Origin: Alphaproteobacteria bacterium
Lineage (GTDB): Bacteria > Pseudomonadota > Alphaproteobacteria > Rs-D84
Reading direction: 5' to 3'
Length of the DNA: 64,000 bases
NCBI GenBank assembly: GCA_015062495.1
Contig: SUUN01000001.1
Coordinates: 161,069-225,068, forward strand
Both the position numbers and the translations under genes were made by a program. This document shows positions 18,114 through 29,000 of this stretch, in pieces. The stretch's first letter is position 1. Each line of letters begins with the position of its first letter. A model generated the notes under the pieces. That model did not search any database. It was not told the DNA's origin and was given only the letters and a program-made list of their open reading frames with translations.

Positions 18114-19306
18114 TGAAAAGAAATTTATTAGTATCTTTGATGGCTGTTTTGGTGGCAACGCCTGCGCTAGCAGCAACAGGCAAGTCAATCGCGGTGGCAA
18201 AGTTGTTGACCAACTGGGGTGGTGGTAATTGGGATTCGTGTGGTGCACATGCGTTGGTTGGCTCGGCCGAGTGTATTGGCGCAACAAAGGACTGTACAAC
18301 AAAAAAAATGTACGCGCGTAATTATACCGATGAATATGCGGTTCAGATGATGGTTGCGGTTAATATCACGGAACACGGCGCATATTTTTGCCCAATACAG
18401 ATTGAAGGAAAAAATAAAAACAAGAAAAACGCGTGGACTGAATACGCGATGATTGGTGGTACGACGGGATGTCGTTGGCTGTGCAAGGATGGATACAGCG
18501 GTGATGACTGTTCTGTTGCGCCAGGCAGCACCGCTAAATGTGACGCAGTGGAATTTCGTCGGGCGAATTATGATGGTTTGAAACGTGTTACATCGGGTGC
18601 GAATATCGAAGATGATATCGCCATGTTCAACTGGAATCGTTATTATGGTTGCGGTTTGAACAAGGGCCAGGAACACGATAGTGTTTTGGCAATTACGCGT
18701 TGGGCGCCGGGTGGACACGGTGCATTTGTGCAGCCCTTAATTGTGCGTGCACAGCGCGAAGGTTGGGAGAATATGATTTCATGGCCGTCAATATTTTACC
18801 GTGTTGGCGCGACCGAGATTTTGGCATGCATCAGTGGATATAAGCCAAATGCAGGTGGTACAGATTGCGTCGCGATAAGTGAAAATCTGTGCGCCGAGGC
18901 GAAATCATGCCCAGGCTGGACGGGGTTTGATGAAAGTCAGCATACATTTGTTATGCCAACCGGCAAGGATTGCTTTGAATTCAGATGCAAAGGCGAAAAT
19001 ATGGCGTTTGCATCCGCAACGGATCGTTCGTGTGTGGAATGCACAACCAGTTTACGTGGTGGCGTGTCGCCTGTGGATGGAACGTGCGTAAAATGTGACA
19101 GTGGCAAGGTGTTTAATAACAAAGCGACCACTGCTGCAGTGCACTGCGGGGATGCGACTGCGTACACAAAAACAGATATGCAATATGGCAAAGGAAAAAC
19201 AAAAAATAACAATCCAGAGCCAGAGAATCAGTGTTGGACCAAGACCGAAACAGATGTATATCGTGAATGTGTGACGTCGGGCGCGACAAGTGCATCAGAA
19301 TCTTGA
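18113..19306 (+). CDS. Exported Cys-rich protein of unknown function
   Basis: A 397-residue protein with a clear signal peptide (MKRNLLVSLMAVLVATPALA, cut before ATGK). The mature chain contains many cysteines in EGF-like or growth-factor-receptor-like spacing, such as CRWLCKDGYSGDDC and CVECTTSLRGGVSPVDGTCVKC, which resemble the modules of the giant proteins further downstream. The ATG overlaps the previous stop (TAATG). The unit ends in a hairpin terminator. It is probably a periplasmic or cell-surface, disulfide-bonded protein. Confidence 0.75.
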   Translation: MKRNLLVSLMAVLVATPALAATGKSIAVAKLLTNWGGGNWDSCGAHALVGSAECIGATKDCTTKKMYARNYTDEYAVQMMVAVNITEHGAYFCPIQIEGKNKNKKNAWTEYAMIGGTTGCRWLCKDGYSGDDCSVAPGSTAKCDAVEFRRANYDGLKRVTSGANIEDDIAMFNWNRYYGCGLNKGQEHDSVLAITRWAPGGHGAFVQPLIVRAQREGWENMISWPSIFYRVGATEILACISGYKPNAGGTDCVAISENLCAEAKSCPGWTGFDESQHTFVMPTGKDCFEFRCKGENMAFASATDRSCVECTTSLRGGVSPVDGTCVKCDSGKVFNNKATTAAVHCGDATAYTKTDMQYGKGKTKNNNPEPENQCWTKTETDVYRECVTSGATSASES

Positions 19307-19319
19307 ACATGGAATTATT

Positions 19320-19342
19320 ACCCCGCCGAATGGCGGGGTTTT
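19320..19342 (+). terminator. Terminator after the exported-protein pair
   Basis: Hairpin CCCCGCC-gaat-GGCGGGG followed by TTTT. Confidence 0.8.
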
Positions 19343-19355
19343 AGCATATGTAATA

Positions 19356-19374
19356 CTGCGCTAAACTTTTATTT
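19356..19374 (+). repeat. Copy of an intergenic 19-bp motif
   Basis: CTGCGCTAAACTTTTATTT occurs here and, inverted and identical over 19 bp, at 39393-39411, where it forms one arm of an inverted-repeat element. A degenerate copy sits at 33285-33300. Confidence 0.6.
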
Positions 19375-19417
19375 GGTGATGCAATCTTACGCTGATTATA
19401 TTTCGTTGATAAATAAA

Positions 19418-19443
19418 AACGCCCCGGATGGGGCGTTGTTTTT
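19418..19443. terminator. Terminator for tig
   Basis: Stem AACGCCCC / GGGGCGTT with A and T runs on either side; on the minus strand it follows the tig stop by about 14 nt. It can also back up the plus-strand terminator at 19320. Confidence 0.75.
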
Positions 19444-19456
19444 AAGCTTGGTCGAA

Positions 19457-20764
19457 TTAACGAACGGGTGCCTGTTGGAACAGTTCGTCTGATTTAACCT
19501 TTTTTTCCTTGGTCTTGACATGTGTCAACATGGCATCCAGGGCCTTGCGTTCGAACAGCATGCCGCGCAACATAGCCAGGGCGTTTTGATTCTTGTTATA
19601 GAATTCAAATACCTGTTTTGGATCTGGATAGCGTGCTGCTTCGGACCAGATTGCCTGTTGCAGATCTTCGCGGGAAACTTCTACTTTGTTTTGAGTGCCC
19701 CATTCCGCCAAGATTAAGCCCAATTTAACGCGACGTTCGGCGTCTTTGCGTTCCTGTTTTTCGTCCCATTTATGGTCACATTTTTCATCGTGGCAATGCG
19801 CATGTGAACGTTCAAATTCATTTTTCGCCATTTCCAATTCCTGGGACACCAATGTTTCAGGCAAATCTAACTTCACCTTGTCCGCCAAGATGTCCAACAA
19901 TTCGTTACGCATTTCACGCTGGGCTGCGTCATTGTATTGTTCGGTCAGGATGTTACGAATGTGCGCTTTTAATGCGTCCACGGATTCCTGGCCAACCTGT
20001 TTTGCCAATTCGTCGTTTAATTCCGGCAAGATGTGTTTGCGGATTTCATGGATTTCAACCGCAAAACGCGCATCAGCCCCCGCCAGGTTTTCTGCGTGAT
20101 AATCGGCAGGGAATTTAACATTGACGTCGAATTTATCACCAACCTTGTGACCGATAATCTGGTCTTCGAAGCCAGGGATAAATGCGCCAGAACCCAAAAT
20201 CAGGTGATGTTTTTTCGCTGCGCCACCTTCGAATGCGGTATCGCCAACAAAGCCTGTGAAGTCGATAACAGCGACGTCACCATTGGCGGCCTTGTACTTG
20301 GCATCCTGTTTTTCGGCAACGCTGCGTGACTTGCGGATGTTTTCCAGGGCGGTTTCAACCTCTTTTTCATCCAGGTCGGCTGTCTTTTTCGTTACGGTGA
20401 ATTTTTCTAAATCAATCGCCGGCAACGTTGGCAAAATATCGAATTCCAGGGAATATTCGGCATCTTTGCCAATTTCCCAACCCGCCAAATCTGCGCGTGG
20501 TGCGCCCGCCAGACGGATTTTCTTGTCTGCAACGTATTTGTTCAGATCATTGTTCATGATTTTATCAATCGCTTCGCCGTATGCGGATGCGTTGTATTTT
20601 TGACGCAGGATTGACAATGGAATCTTACCTGTGCGGAAACCTGGCATTTTAGCCTTTTTCCCGTATTCCAACAGGATTTCATCCGCCGCCGCCTGTAATT
20701 CGGCCGCAGGGATTGACCCAGTTACAGAATAATGTAAATCTTTGATTTTTTCTTTTGTAAACAT
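19457..20764 (-). CDS. tig: Trigger factor, ribosome-bound chaperone
   Basis: A 435-residue folding helper bound at the ribosomal exit tunnel. The N-terminal domain holds the ribosome-binding signature GFRTGKIPLSILRQKY (about 42-57). The middle FKBP-type peptidyl-prolyl isomerase domain (about 150-240) shows GDVAVIDFTGFVGDTAFEGG and IPGFEDQIIGHKVGD. The long helical C-terminal domain contains an unusual His/Cys stretch, RSHAHCHDEKCDHKW (about 315-330), that could bind metal. The ribosome site AGGGGAAAG fixes the start. In many bacteria tig is followed by clpP and clpX; not here. Confidence 0.96.
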   Translation of the reverse strand: MFTKEKIKDLHYSVTGSIPAAELQAAADEILLEYGKKAKMPGFRTGKIPLSILRQKYNASAYGEAIDKIMNNDLNKYVADKKIRLAGAPRADLAGWEIGKDAEYSLEFDILPTLPAIDLEKFTVTKKTADLDEKEVETALENIRKSRSVAEKQDAKYKAANGDVAVIDFTGFVGDTAFEGGAAKKHHLILGSGAFIPGFEDQIIGHKVGDKFDVNVKFPADYHAENLAGADARFAVEIHEIRKHILPELNDELAKQVGQESVDALKAHIRNILTEQYNDAAQREMRNELLDILADKVKLDLPETLVSQELEMAKNEFERSHAHCHDEKCDHKWDEKQERKDAERRVKLGLILAEWGTQNKVEVSREDLQQAIWSEAARYPDPKQVFEFYNKNQNALAMLRGMLFERKALDAMLTHVKTKEKKVKSDELFQQAPVR

Positions 20765-20798
20765 ATGCTTTCCCCTATTAAAAGTAAATTGCCGTGTG

Positions 20799-20826
20799 AT
20801 TATACACGCTTTTTCAATGAAAGCAA
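20799..20826 (-). promoter_or_regulatory. tig promoter
   Basis: On the minus strand TTGCTT (20826-20821), 16-nt spacer, TATAAT (20804-20799), about 34 nt before the start codon. Confidence 0.65.
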
Positions 20827-20832
20827 TAATAA

Positions 20833-20858
20833 AAAAACCGCCAGGGCGGTTTTGGTTT
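20833..20858 (-). terminator. Terminator of the XRE regulator gene
   Basis: Hairpin AAACCGCC-ag-GGCGGTTT located just past the stop of the minus-strand regulator, with a run of A on the plus strand (T in the transcript). Confidence 0.75.
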
Positions 20859-20861
20859 TAT

Positions 20862-21281
20862 TTATTCTTGACCATTTAGGGTTTTTAGCATTTTCATGAT
20901 GATTTCACGCTGGGAATCAGTGGGCAGTTTCCAATATAAATTTATTAACTGCAATGATTCATTCTTGGCCAATGGGTCAAATGCAGTCTGGTCAGATACA
21001 CATGATTTTGGCAGGCGACCATTGCGTGGTTCGCGCTCAATATACCCCGGCAGGCCCGAGAAAAAGAATGACACAGGGGTTTCCAACGCTGCACTTAGTT
21101 CAAACAGGCGCGATGCTGCGATACGGTTGCCCGCGCTTTCATATTTCTGAATCTGCTGAAATGTGACGCCACATATTTTGGCCAAATCTTTCTGGGACAG
21201 GCCCATCATCACGCGGCGCAGTTGCATACGCTGGCCAATGTGTTCATCAATTGCGTTTGGTACAAATGCTTTTCCACTCAT
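20862..21281 (-). CDS. XRE-family helix-turn-helix regulator
   Basis: A 139-residue DNA-binding protein. The HTH spans about 13-68: IGQRMQLRRVMMGLSQKDLA, then GVTFQQIQKYESAGNRIAASRLFELSAALE. This form, with FQQIQKYE, is common in short alphaproteobacterial XRE regulators. The C-terminal 60 residues are helical and probably dimerise. Its promoter overlaps that of gpmI in the opposite direction, so it may control gpmI or itself. The ribosome site GGGGAGG lies upstream of the ATG. Confidence 0.9.
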   Translation of the reverse strand: MSGKAFVPNAIDEHIGQRMQLRRVMMGLSQKDLAKICGVTFQQIQKYESAGNRIAASRLFELSAALETPVSFFFSGLPGYIEREPRNGRLPKSCVSDQTAFDPLAKNESLQLINLYWKLPTDSQREIIMKMLKTLNGQE

Positions 21282-21319
21282 GATTTATTAACCTCCCCGT
21301 AAGATAAAGTTCCTGATAA

Positions 21320-21348
21320 TTTATACAATTTTTCTTTTGCTTTTGCAA
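21320..21348 (-). promoter_or_regulatory. Promoter of the XRE regulator, overlapping the gpmI promoter
   Basis: Minus strand TTGCAA (21348-21343), 17-nt spacer, TATAAA (21325-21320). The -35 box lies in the spacer of the divergent gpmI promoter. Confidence 0.55.
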
Positions 21349-21366
21349 TCAAAAAACAGTTATGAT
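21337..21366 (+). promoter_or_regulatory. gpmI promoter
   Basis: TTGCTT (21337-21342), 18-nt spacer, TATGAT (21361-21366). Transcription should begin near 21373. Confidence 0.6.
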
Positions 21367-21398
21367 ACCCTGAATTTGTAAAGGCATAAGGGGATATG

Positions 21399-22871
21399 AT
21401 GAAAAAGCCACTTGTTTTATGTATTATGGACGGCGTTGGTATTAATAACGCCACAGAATATAACGCTGTTGCCCAGGCAAAAATGCCATTTTGGAATTCT
21501 TTGCTGGAAAAATATCCGCACGCACAGTTGGACGCCAGTGGGCCGGCGGTGGGCCTGCCACAGGGGACAATGGGAAATTCTGAGGTTGGACACATTACAA
21601 TCGGTGCAGGACGCGTGGTAAACCAATTCCTGCGACGGTTTCAACTGGAAGATTGGGACCAGAATACATATTTGGCGGATTTTATTACATCGGTTCGTCG
21701 TGACGGGGGAATTGTGCATGTGGCGGGACTGATGTCTGATGGGCGTGTGCATTCCGATGTAAATGATATTTTAACAATTGTGGAACGAATCTTGGCGGCG
21801 GGATTGCGTGTGTGCATTCACTTTATTGCAGACGGCCGTGATACACCGCCACAATCTGCGAAAAAATATATCGATTTGATTAAGGAAAAACTGGCAACCG
21901 CGTTAGCAGATAATCGTGCGTTCTTTGGGACAATATCTGGGCGGTATTACGCGATGGATCGTAATCAGAATATGGACAGAACGTACCTGGCAATTGATGC
22001 GATTGCAAACGCAAACGCAAAATATCGGGCCACAACAATCGATGACGCGTTGGCGGATGCATATGCACGGGGCGAAACAGATGAATTTATCCAACCAACC
22101 GTTATTGATGGCGATGTGGCAATTCGACCAGTGGATGGATTCCTGTTCGGGAATTATCGCAGCGACCGTGCGCGTCAGATTATGCGCGAAATTCTGAAAA
22201 CGGGCGTGCATGTGGTGTGCTTTTCCCAGTACGGTGAAGGTCTGAATGAATTGTGCCCTGCCCTGATGCCGGATGTCGCGGTGGAAAATACGCTGGGCGA
22301 TGTGTTGGCGGAAAATGGATTAAGTCAGTTGCGTATCGCAGAAACAGAAAAATATAATCATGTGACATATTTTATGGACGCAGAAAGAAATATTGACTTT
22401 CCAATGGGGAAAAAAGTTCTGATTCCGTCGCCAGATGTTGCGACGTTTGATATGAAGCCAGAAATGGCCGCAATAGAGATTACAGATGCCCTGTTGCCAG
22501 AATTAGGCAAATATGATGTTGTGATTTTGAATTGGGCAAATGGTGACATGGTTGGACATACCGGCAATATGGATGCCGCGGTGCAGGCGATGGAGACACT
22601 GGATGCGCAGTTGGCGCGACTGGTGCCGGCGGTGCTGAAAATTGGCGGTACAATGTTGATAACCGCAGACCACGGTAATGCAGAACAAATGTGGGATGTG
22701 GCAAATTCACTGCCATGGACGGCACACACAACAAATCCGGTGAATTTGGTGTTGGTTGCAGAAAATGCCCCAGCCGTGCGGGATGGCGGGTTGGCCGACA
22801 TTGCGCCAACAATGCTGAAAATTTTGGGCATTCCACAACCGCCCCAGATGACTGGACGGTCATTGATATAA
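21399..22871 (+). CDS. gpmI: Cofactor-independent phosphoglycerate mutase
   Basis: A 490-residue glycolytic enzyme interconverting 3- and 2-phosphoglycerate with two metal ions and a phosphoserine. The first metal Asp is D11 in CIMDGVGIN, the catalytic serine S61 is in MGNSEVGH, HFIADGRDTPP contacts substrate, and the C-terminal metal sites are NWANGDMVGHTG and TADHGNAE. Two ATGs lie in tandem (21396 and 21399); the second has the better spacing to AAGGGG. Cofactor-independent PGM shows the cell runs at least the lower half of glycolysis or gluconeogenesis. Confidence 0.97.
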   Translation: MKKPLVLCIMDGVGINNATEYNAVAQAKMPFWNSLLEKYPHAQLDASGPAVGLPQGTMGNSEVGHITIGAGRVVNQFLRRFQLEDWDQNTYLADFITSVRRDGGIVHVAGLMSDGRVHSDVNDILTIVERILAAGLRVCIHFIADGRDTPPQSAKKYIDLIKEKLATALADNRAFFGTISGRYYAMDRNQNMDRTYLAIDAIANANAKYRATTIDDALADAYARGETDEFIQPTVIDGDVAIRPVDGFLFGNYRSDRARQIMREILKTGVHVVCFSQYGEGLNELCPALMPDVAVENTLGDVLAENGLSQLRIAETEKYNHVTYFMDAERNIDFPMGKKVLIPSPDVATFDMKPEMAAIEITDALLPELGKYDVVILNWANGDMVGHTGNMDAAVQAMETLDAQLARLVPAVLKIGGTMLITADHGNAEQMWDVANSLPWTAHTTNPVNLVLVAENAPAVRDGGLADIAPTMLKILGIPQPPQMTGRSLI

Positions 22872-22872
22872 A

Positions 22873-22899
22873 AACACCCCCATTTGGGGGATTTTTTTT
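22873..22899 (+). terminator. gpmI terminator
   Basis: Stem ACCCCC / GGGGG with a loop of ATTT, followed by a run of eight T. Confidence 0.8.
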
Positions 22900-22961
22900 G
22901 CCATTAGGCACACAGTATAGAGTGCGAGCATATATTTTTATAGTGGGGTTTATTTTTTCCC

Positions 22962-22991
22962 TTGCGCGTGTGGGGGTAAATTGTCTACCAT
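22962..22991 (+). promoter_or_regulatory. Promoter of the 3413-residue protein
   Basis: TTGCGC (22962-22967), 18-nt spacer, TACCAT (22986-22991); start codon 22 nt after the -10. The same arrangement occurs before the 1968-residue gene at 33366-33395. Confidence 0.5.
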
Positions 22992-23013
22992 GAAACATAA
23001 AAGAGAGGAAGAA

Positions 23014-26000
23014 ATGGGAAGAAAGCGCTGTTTCCTGGGATTTTTCGCAACTTTATTTTTGGCATTATTTACCGTCAATGCGTTCGCAGATGGGTATTCG
23101 TGTCCGTCGTATAAGAAATATACGTCGTGTAATGCCGGATATTATCTGGATGGCGAGGATGTTGGAAACACGTGCGCGTCGTGCGCCGATGTGTGGTCGG
23201 GTTCAACATCGGATGGTGGTGAAAGCGTTGGGGCAACGGCATGCTATAAGACAATTACACTGAATAAGAATGGCGGTTCGGGGACTTTGAATGGAACAAG
23301 CGGTTCAGCAAACGCGACCCAAAAGTGTTATTATGGGGCGAACTGTGCCCTGCCGTCGGCGTCGGGGTTGACACAGAACACATACACATTTACAGGCGGA
23401 TGGGGAACAAGCGCATCATGTACCGCGACAACACAAAGTTTTGCATATACCGCCTTGTCTGGGACGTATTATGCTTGTAAAACCCAGAATAAAATCACAG
23501 CAACCGCAACCAACAAAAGCAAAGGATATGATGGAACGGCATTGACATGTAATGGCGTGTCGGTCAGTGTGCCAAGTAGTGGTGCAACTGTTATGTATGG
23601 TACAACCAGCGGTACGTATAATCTGACATCTGCGCCAACCATCACAAACGTTAAGGACAGCAAAACGATTTATTATCAGGTAACCGCGGATAATTATGTT
23701 TCGACAACAGGCAGTTTTGAATGTTCGATTACACCTGCGGCGGGCAGCACAGTAATTAAGGACAACGGTACAACTGTATCACAGGGCAGCACCGCATTCC
23801 CAGGTACAAAGGCACTGACTGTGACCTGTGCGGGGGGTGCAACAATTTCATCACCAACAAGCGGGACTGCAACCGTTGCCAGTGTATCAAACAGCGGCAA
23901 CACTGTAACGTTGACACCTTTAAAGACAGGCAGTTCTGTTATAACGATTAAATGTCCTGCAACAGACAATTATCAAGCGTCGAGCGCAACGTATACATGG
24001 ACGGTTAATCCAGGCACAATTACAGCAACTGTGTCGAATCCAAACAAGACATATGATGGCAGCGCGTTAAGTTGCAGTGGTATCAGTAATGTCAAACCAA
24101 CAAATGCCACGGTTACATATGCAGAAAAAAGCGGTACGGCGTGTAGTACATACAGTTCGACAATCCCAAGTCGTACAAATACGGGCACAACAAATGTGTG
24201 CTATAAGATTGCATTGGCGAATTATAGCGACAAGACTGGTGAATTTACATGCACGGTCAATTCTACGACAGGCAGTGTAGTCATAAAAGATGGCAGTACC
24301 GTTGTGACCAATGGTTCGGGCAGCACGACATACCCAAACAATAAAACATTGACGGCCACATGCCCCGGCAATGAAGCGACGCCAAAGGTCAGCAGTGGTA
24401 CAACATCTGTGGCAACGGCAAGCATTAGCAATAGCACAATCACATTAAAACCAGTTGCCGCTGGTAAATCTGTGATAACCGTCAATTGTGATGCGTCGAC
24501 GAATTATGCCGCATCCAGTGCGACATATACCCTGACTGTAAATCCTGGCACATGCAGTATAAGTGTCAATCCAACCAGCGGTAAAATTACATATCCCACA
24601 ACAACCAGTACGTTTACTGTTGACAAGGGTTCTTGTAATGGCAATTTAAGCGCAAAATCCAGCAACGACAGTGTCGCAACAGCAACAGTAAGTGGCACAA
24701 CCGGAACGGTAACTTATAAGTCTGCGGGTGAAGCGACGATTACTGTGACCGCGGCACAATCGGGGCAATATGCAGCCGCAACCGCAACGTACACGGTACA
24801 AACAATACCAGGAACAATTACAGCAACCAGTTCGAATGATTCCAAGACATATGATGGCAGCGCCCTGACCTGTGATGGTAACATCAAGGTAACAGCGCCA
24901 ACGTCTGGATATACAATTACATATGGTATAAAGGACGGCGTCTATGATTTAGATTCTGCGCCAACAATCACAAATGCTGGTTCACAGGAAGTATTTTATA
25001 AAATTACTGCGAACAACTATGCGGCAAAAACAGGGTCGTTTAACTGTACGGTTGCCCAGGCGGATAATACATTGACGCTGAGTGCATCAGGTGGCACGAT
25101 GGCGTATAATGCAAAATCAACATTCACCGTTACCAAAAACGTCAGCGGTGGCACATTAAGTGTAAAATCCAGCAACGAAAGTGTTGCAACGGCCAGTCTG
25201 AGTGGTACAACAGTCACATTGACCAGTGGGGCAAACTATGGTTCGTCCACGATTACGGTCAGCAGTGCGGCGACCACAAATTATAAAGCGGCAAGTGCGA
25301 CATATACACTGGTCGCCAACAAAGGTATAATTACACTGAACAACCAAAGTGCAGACAGCGCAGGCACGGCAAAAATCTATCAGATATATAATGATAATGT
25401 CTATTTGACCACATGGGGTCAGGATGCGATGACGACGTCTGCGAACGCAATTATTAAGCCAACAAAAACAGGACATACATTTGCAGGGTATTATAAGAGC
25501 ACCAGTTATGCATCCAACGAACAGTATATTGGTGCAAATGGCAACATAACAGCAACTGGTTTGACCGCGGGCAAGGCTTTGCAGTCCAATGGTACATGGT
25601 ACGCAAAATGGGATGCAAATAAATATACTGTTACATATGCGTGTGGTGATGGCGCAACGGGTACACCACCGGCGAATGGTACACCCACATATAACCAGAA
25701 CTTTACACCGGCGGCAAATACCGGTTGCGTGCGCGATGGATATACGTTTAATGGATGGAATGACGGAACGACAAACCGCGCAGCGGGCACGGCGTTCAAG
25801 TGGACATACACATCCAACAAGACCTTTACCGCACGGTGGAAACTGAATGGTGCAACCGATATTAAATATAACGAAAACGGCGGAACAATTAACGATTATG
25901 GCAATGCGATTGCGTGTAATGCAGAAAGTGCGGCGTTCGCCCTGCCGACAAATGTGACACGACCGGGTTATACGTTCCAGGGATGGTATAACAATTCCGG

Positions 26001-29000
26001 TTTAACGGGCACAGCGGTTAAGACGGTTTCAGCAGGGGCATGTACAGGACAATTAGAATACTGGGCCGACTGGGATGCGTGTAATGAAACAACGGCCAAG
26101 GCATGTAATTGCGGCGAAAATAAATATCCATTGAATGGAACGTGTACAAGTTGTTCTGTGTCATGTTCGAACGTTTCGGGGTATACAGAAGGAAACTATA
26201 ATGTATGTAATGCCCAGACGGACAGTGTGTGTTATCGCGCATGTGTTGTGTCTGATATCAAAGGCGCAACGGCCGTGTCGGGTACTGTGACCAAGGGTGG
26301 CGTTAACACCTGTGTGGCGACAACATGTGGCGACGAATATTATAAGTCTGGTAATGGGTGCGAAAAATGTCCAGAAAACGCCCAGGAATGTGGCGGTGGT
26401 GACGCGTCGTGGGAATGTGATACGGGGTATGAAAAAACCGCCACTGGCGCGGGGTGCAAGCCCAAGACGTATACAGTAACACTGAACGACCAGGGCGCAA
26501 CGACGACCGGCACAACATCTGTGACGGCGACATATAATCAGCCAATGCCGGCAATTACAGTGCCTGCGAAAACAGACTATGTGTTTGGTGGATATTGCAC
26601 AGAAAAAGAAGGTGCAGGTGATTGCTATTATAACGACAGTGGGACAAGTGCACTGAACTGGAATATAGATGATGCAAACGAAACACTGTATGCATATTGG
26701 ATTGTTGACTTCTTTGACTGTGAAGCCGGCAAAGCCGCCGATGGCACGACATGTAGCGAAGGATCGTTCTGTCCAGGTGGTAAGGTAAGCGCAAGTCAAA
26801 CACATTTGTGTGAACAGGCGTGTCCGCCCGCGACCGGCAAAACTGTGACGTCGCCAGCGGGTGCAACGGCATCAACCCAATGTACAGCCAGTGGCGCGGT
26901 TAATATTACCGCCGAAGATACGACAAAATATCCAGACGCCACAGGAACAGGTACGGAAACCTGTGCTTGGAACGGCGAAACCTATGCTGCTTCGTGTAAT
27001 ACTGTGCCAGAGACGTGTATTGGTGGATTCTGGCGACCAACAGATAACAGTCCGTTCTGTAACCCTGTTGGGTATGGATACTATCGTGGTGGCAGTATCG
27101 GAATCCGTACACGGAATGCGTGTACAGATTTGAATGGTGCGAACAGCACGGTAACGACATCAACGGAAACATCTTCGGCGGCAACGGCATGCTATAACGT
27201 ATGTTCCGAGGTTAAAACAACCGATGGGAATGGTGTTCGAACACCAGAAAATGCCACAGAAAACTTTAACGGGACGACAATTCCGGCCTGTTCGTACACA
27301 ACGCAGTGTACAGATGGCTATGAACCAAGTGGCGATGTATGTGTGGCAAAAACTATAAAAGTCACATTGAATCACAATGGCGGAACATCGGGCGTAGATG
27401 CGATTTACCTGAAATATGGTGTTGCATGGTTGGATGCAAATGGCAATACGATTACAACGATTGAAACGCCGAAAAAAACAGGTGAAACATTTGGTGGATA
27501 TCTGTCGGGGAATACTCAGGTTGTGAATAATGCAGGCGCGATTGTTGCATCAACAATGCTGTTTAGCACACCAACAACAATTACGGCATCTTGGTCAGAT
27601 AACCCAACAAAAGTCTGCAAAGCAGGAACATACTATCCGGGCACAGGCGCAGAATGTGCAACATGTCCGGCCGGCAGTTATTGCGGGGGTGTGTCTGCAG
27701 TCCAAGAGACGGGCGAAGCAGGACGTAAAAAATGCGTTGACCTGAATGTAAATTATACTGCGGCGACCGATGCAAATGGGAATACACTGACGGTGTCAAT
27801 TGGCTCGGCCACGGGTTCGGACAGTGCCGATGATTGTTTCGCAACAAATATTGTTTATACCCCAAATCTGTATACAGCAGGTGGCCAGACATGTATGTAT
27901 GACGCGACCACAAAATCCTATTCCGCAGATTGTACAGATCGTGTTGTGTACACCTGTGCGGGCGGGTACGCATTGGCAAGCGATGATGCGGTTGCATGTA
28001 CGCCGGTTGGATATGGTTATTACAGCCCGGACAAGTCGTTAAGCGCAACACAGTGTCCGTTAAATACAGAAACAAACACGCGTGGAACAACGCAAAACAA
28101 AACAACCGCATCGGCCGAGGGGTGCGTTATGGATAACCTGTGGTTCGAAAATGATACCAGTGGGCAACGTCGTCAGTGTTTCTGGTCAGACACGTCCAAG
28201 GCATACGACAGACAGTGTCAACAATCGACAGTTGTGTCGTGTATAGCAGGTTATTGGTATGATGCGTCACTGTTTGCAAGTGATTCAACTGCCGAGAAGT
28301 ATTGTGTGCCGGTTGGCGCGGGCGCGTGGAGTCCAGCACAATCCGCATGTAATGGCGAAGATGCCCAACCAACATCCGCAGGGTGTTCAACAGTGAAAAA
28401 CACCTGTCCGGGCGCAAATCCGCAGACCAAGATAGATGATGCAACAGGCGAACAGAAGACCACTGCATCGTCGATATCAGATTGCGTTCTGGCGTGCGAA
28501 GATCCAGGATTATACTGCGATAATAACGAAGCCAAAGAGTGCGAAGCCGGTTCATACTGTACAGGCGGGGTTAAGTATTCATGTGCGGATGCGACAGATG
28601 GCGAATATACATTATCTGCCGCAGGCAGTGATGAAATTGGCGATTGTTATAAGGAACAGACAGGATGCGCGTGTCGTGACATTTGTACAGATTCGTCTGT
28701 AGTTAAAGAGTTATATCCGAATGCTAATTCTTGCCAATTAGGAGCATTAACTACATTTGCTGGTGTTGTTTACTACAACGCACCAGAATCGTGTGTGGTT
28801 TTGGCAACTGGTGAGGCAGAGTTGTGTCCTTTGGCACAAGCTAGGTGTAAGAACACATACTATTTTGATGGTGATTTGAACGGCGATTGGTCTTGCAAAA
28901 CCTGTTCTGCCTTAGGTGGTGGGTATTCTAAATCTAATAGCACGCTGGGGGCCGTGCCGGCAACATCACAAAATGGTGCTAAGGCATGTTATAAGGTTGT

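Noticed and set aside
22981-23013. Upstream start for the 3413-residue protein
   Set aside because: It falls before the predicted transcript start and would put a charged stretch in front of the signal peptide; the start at 23014 has a ribosome site.
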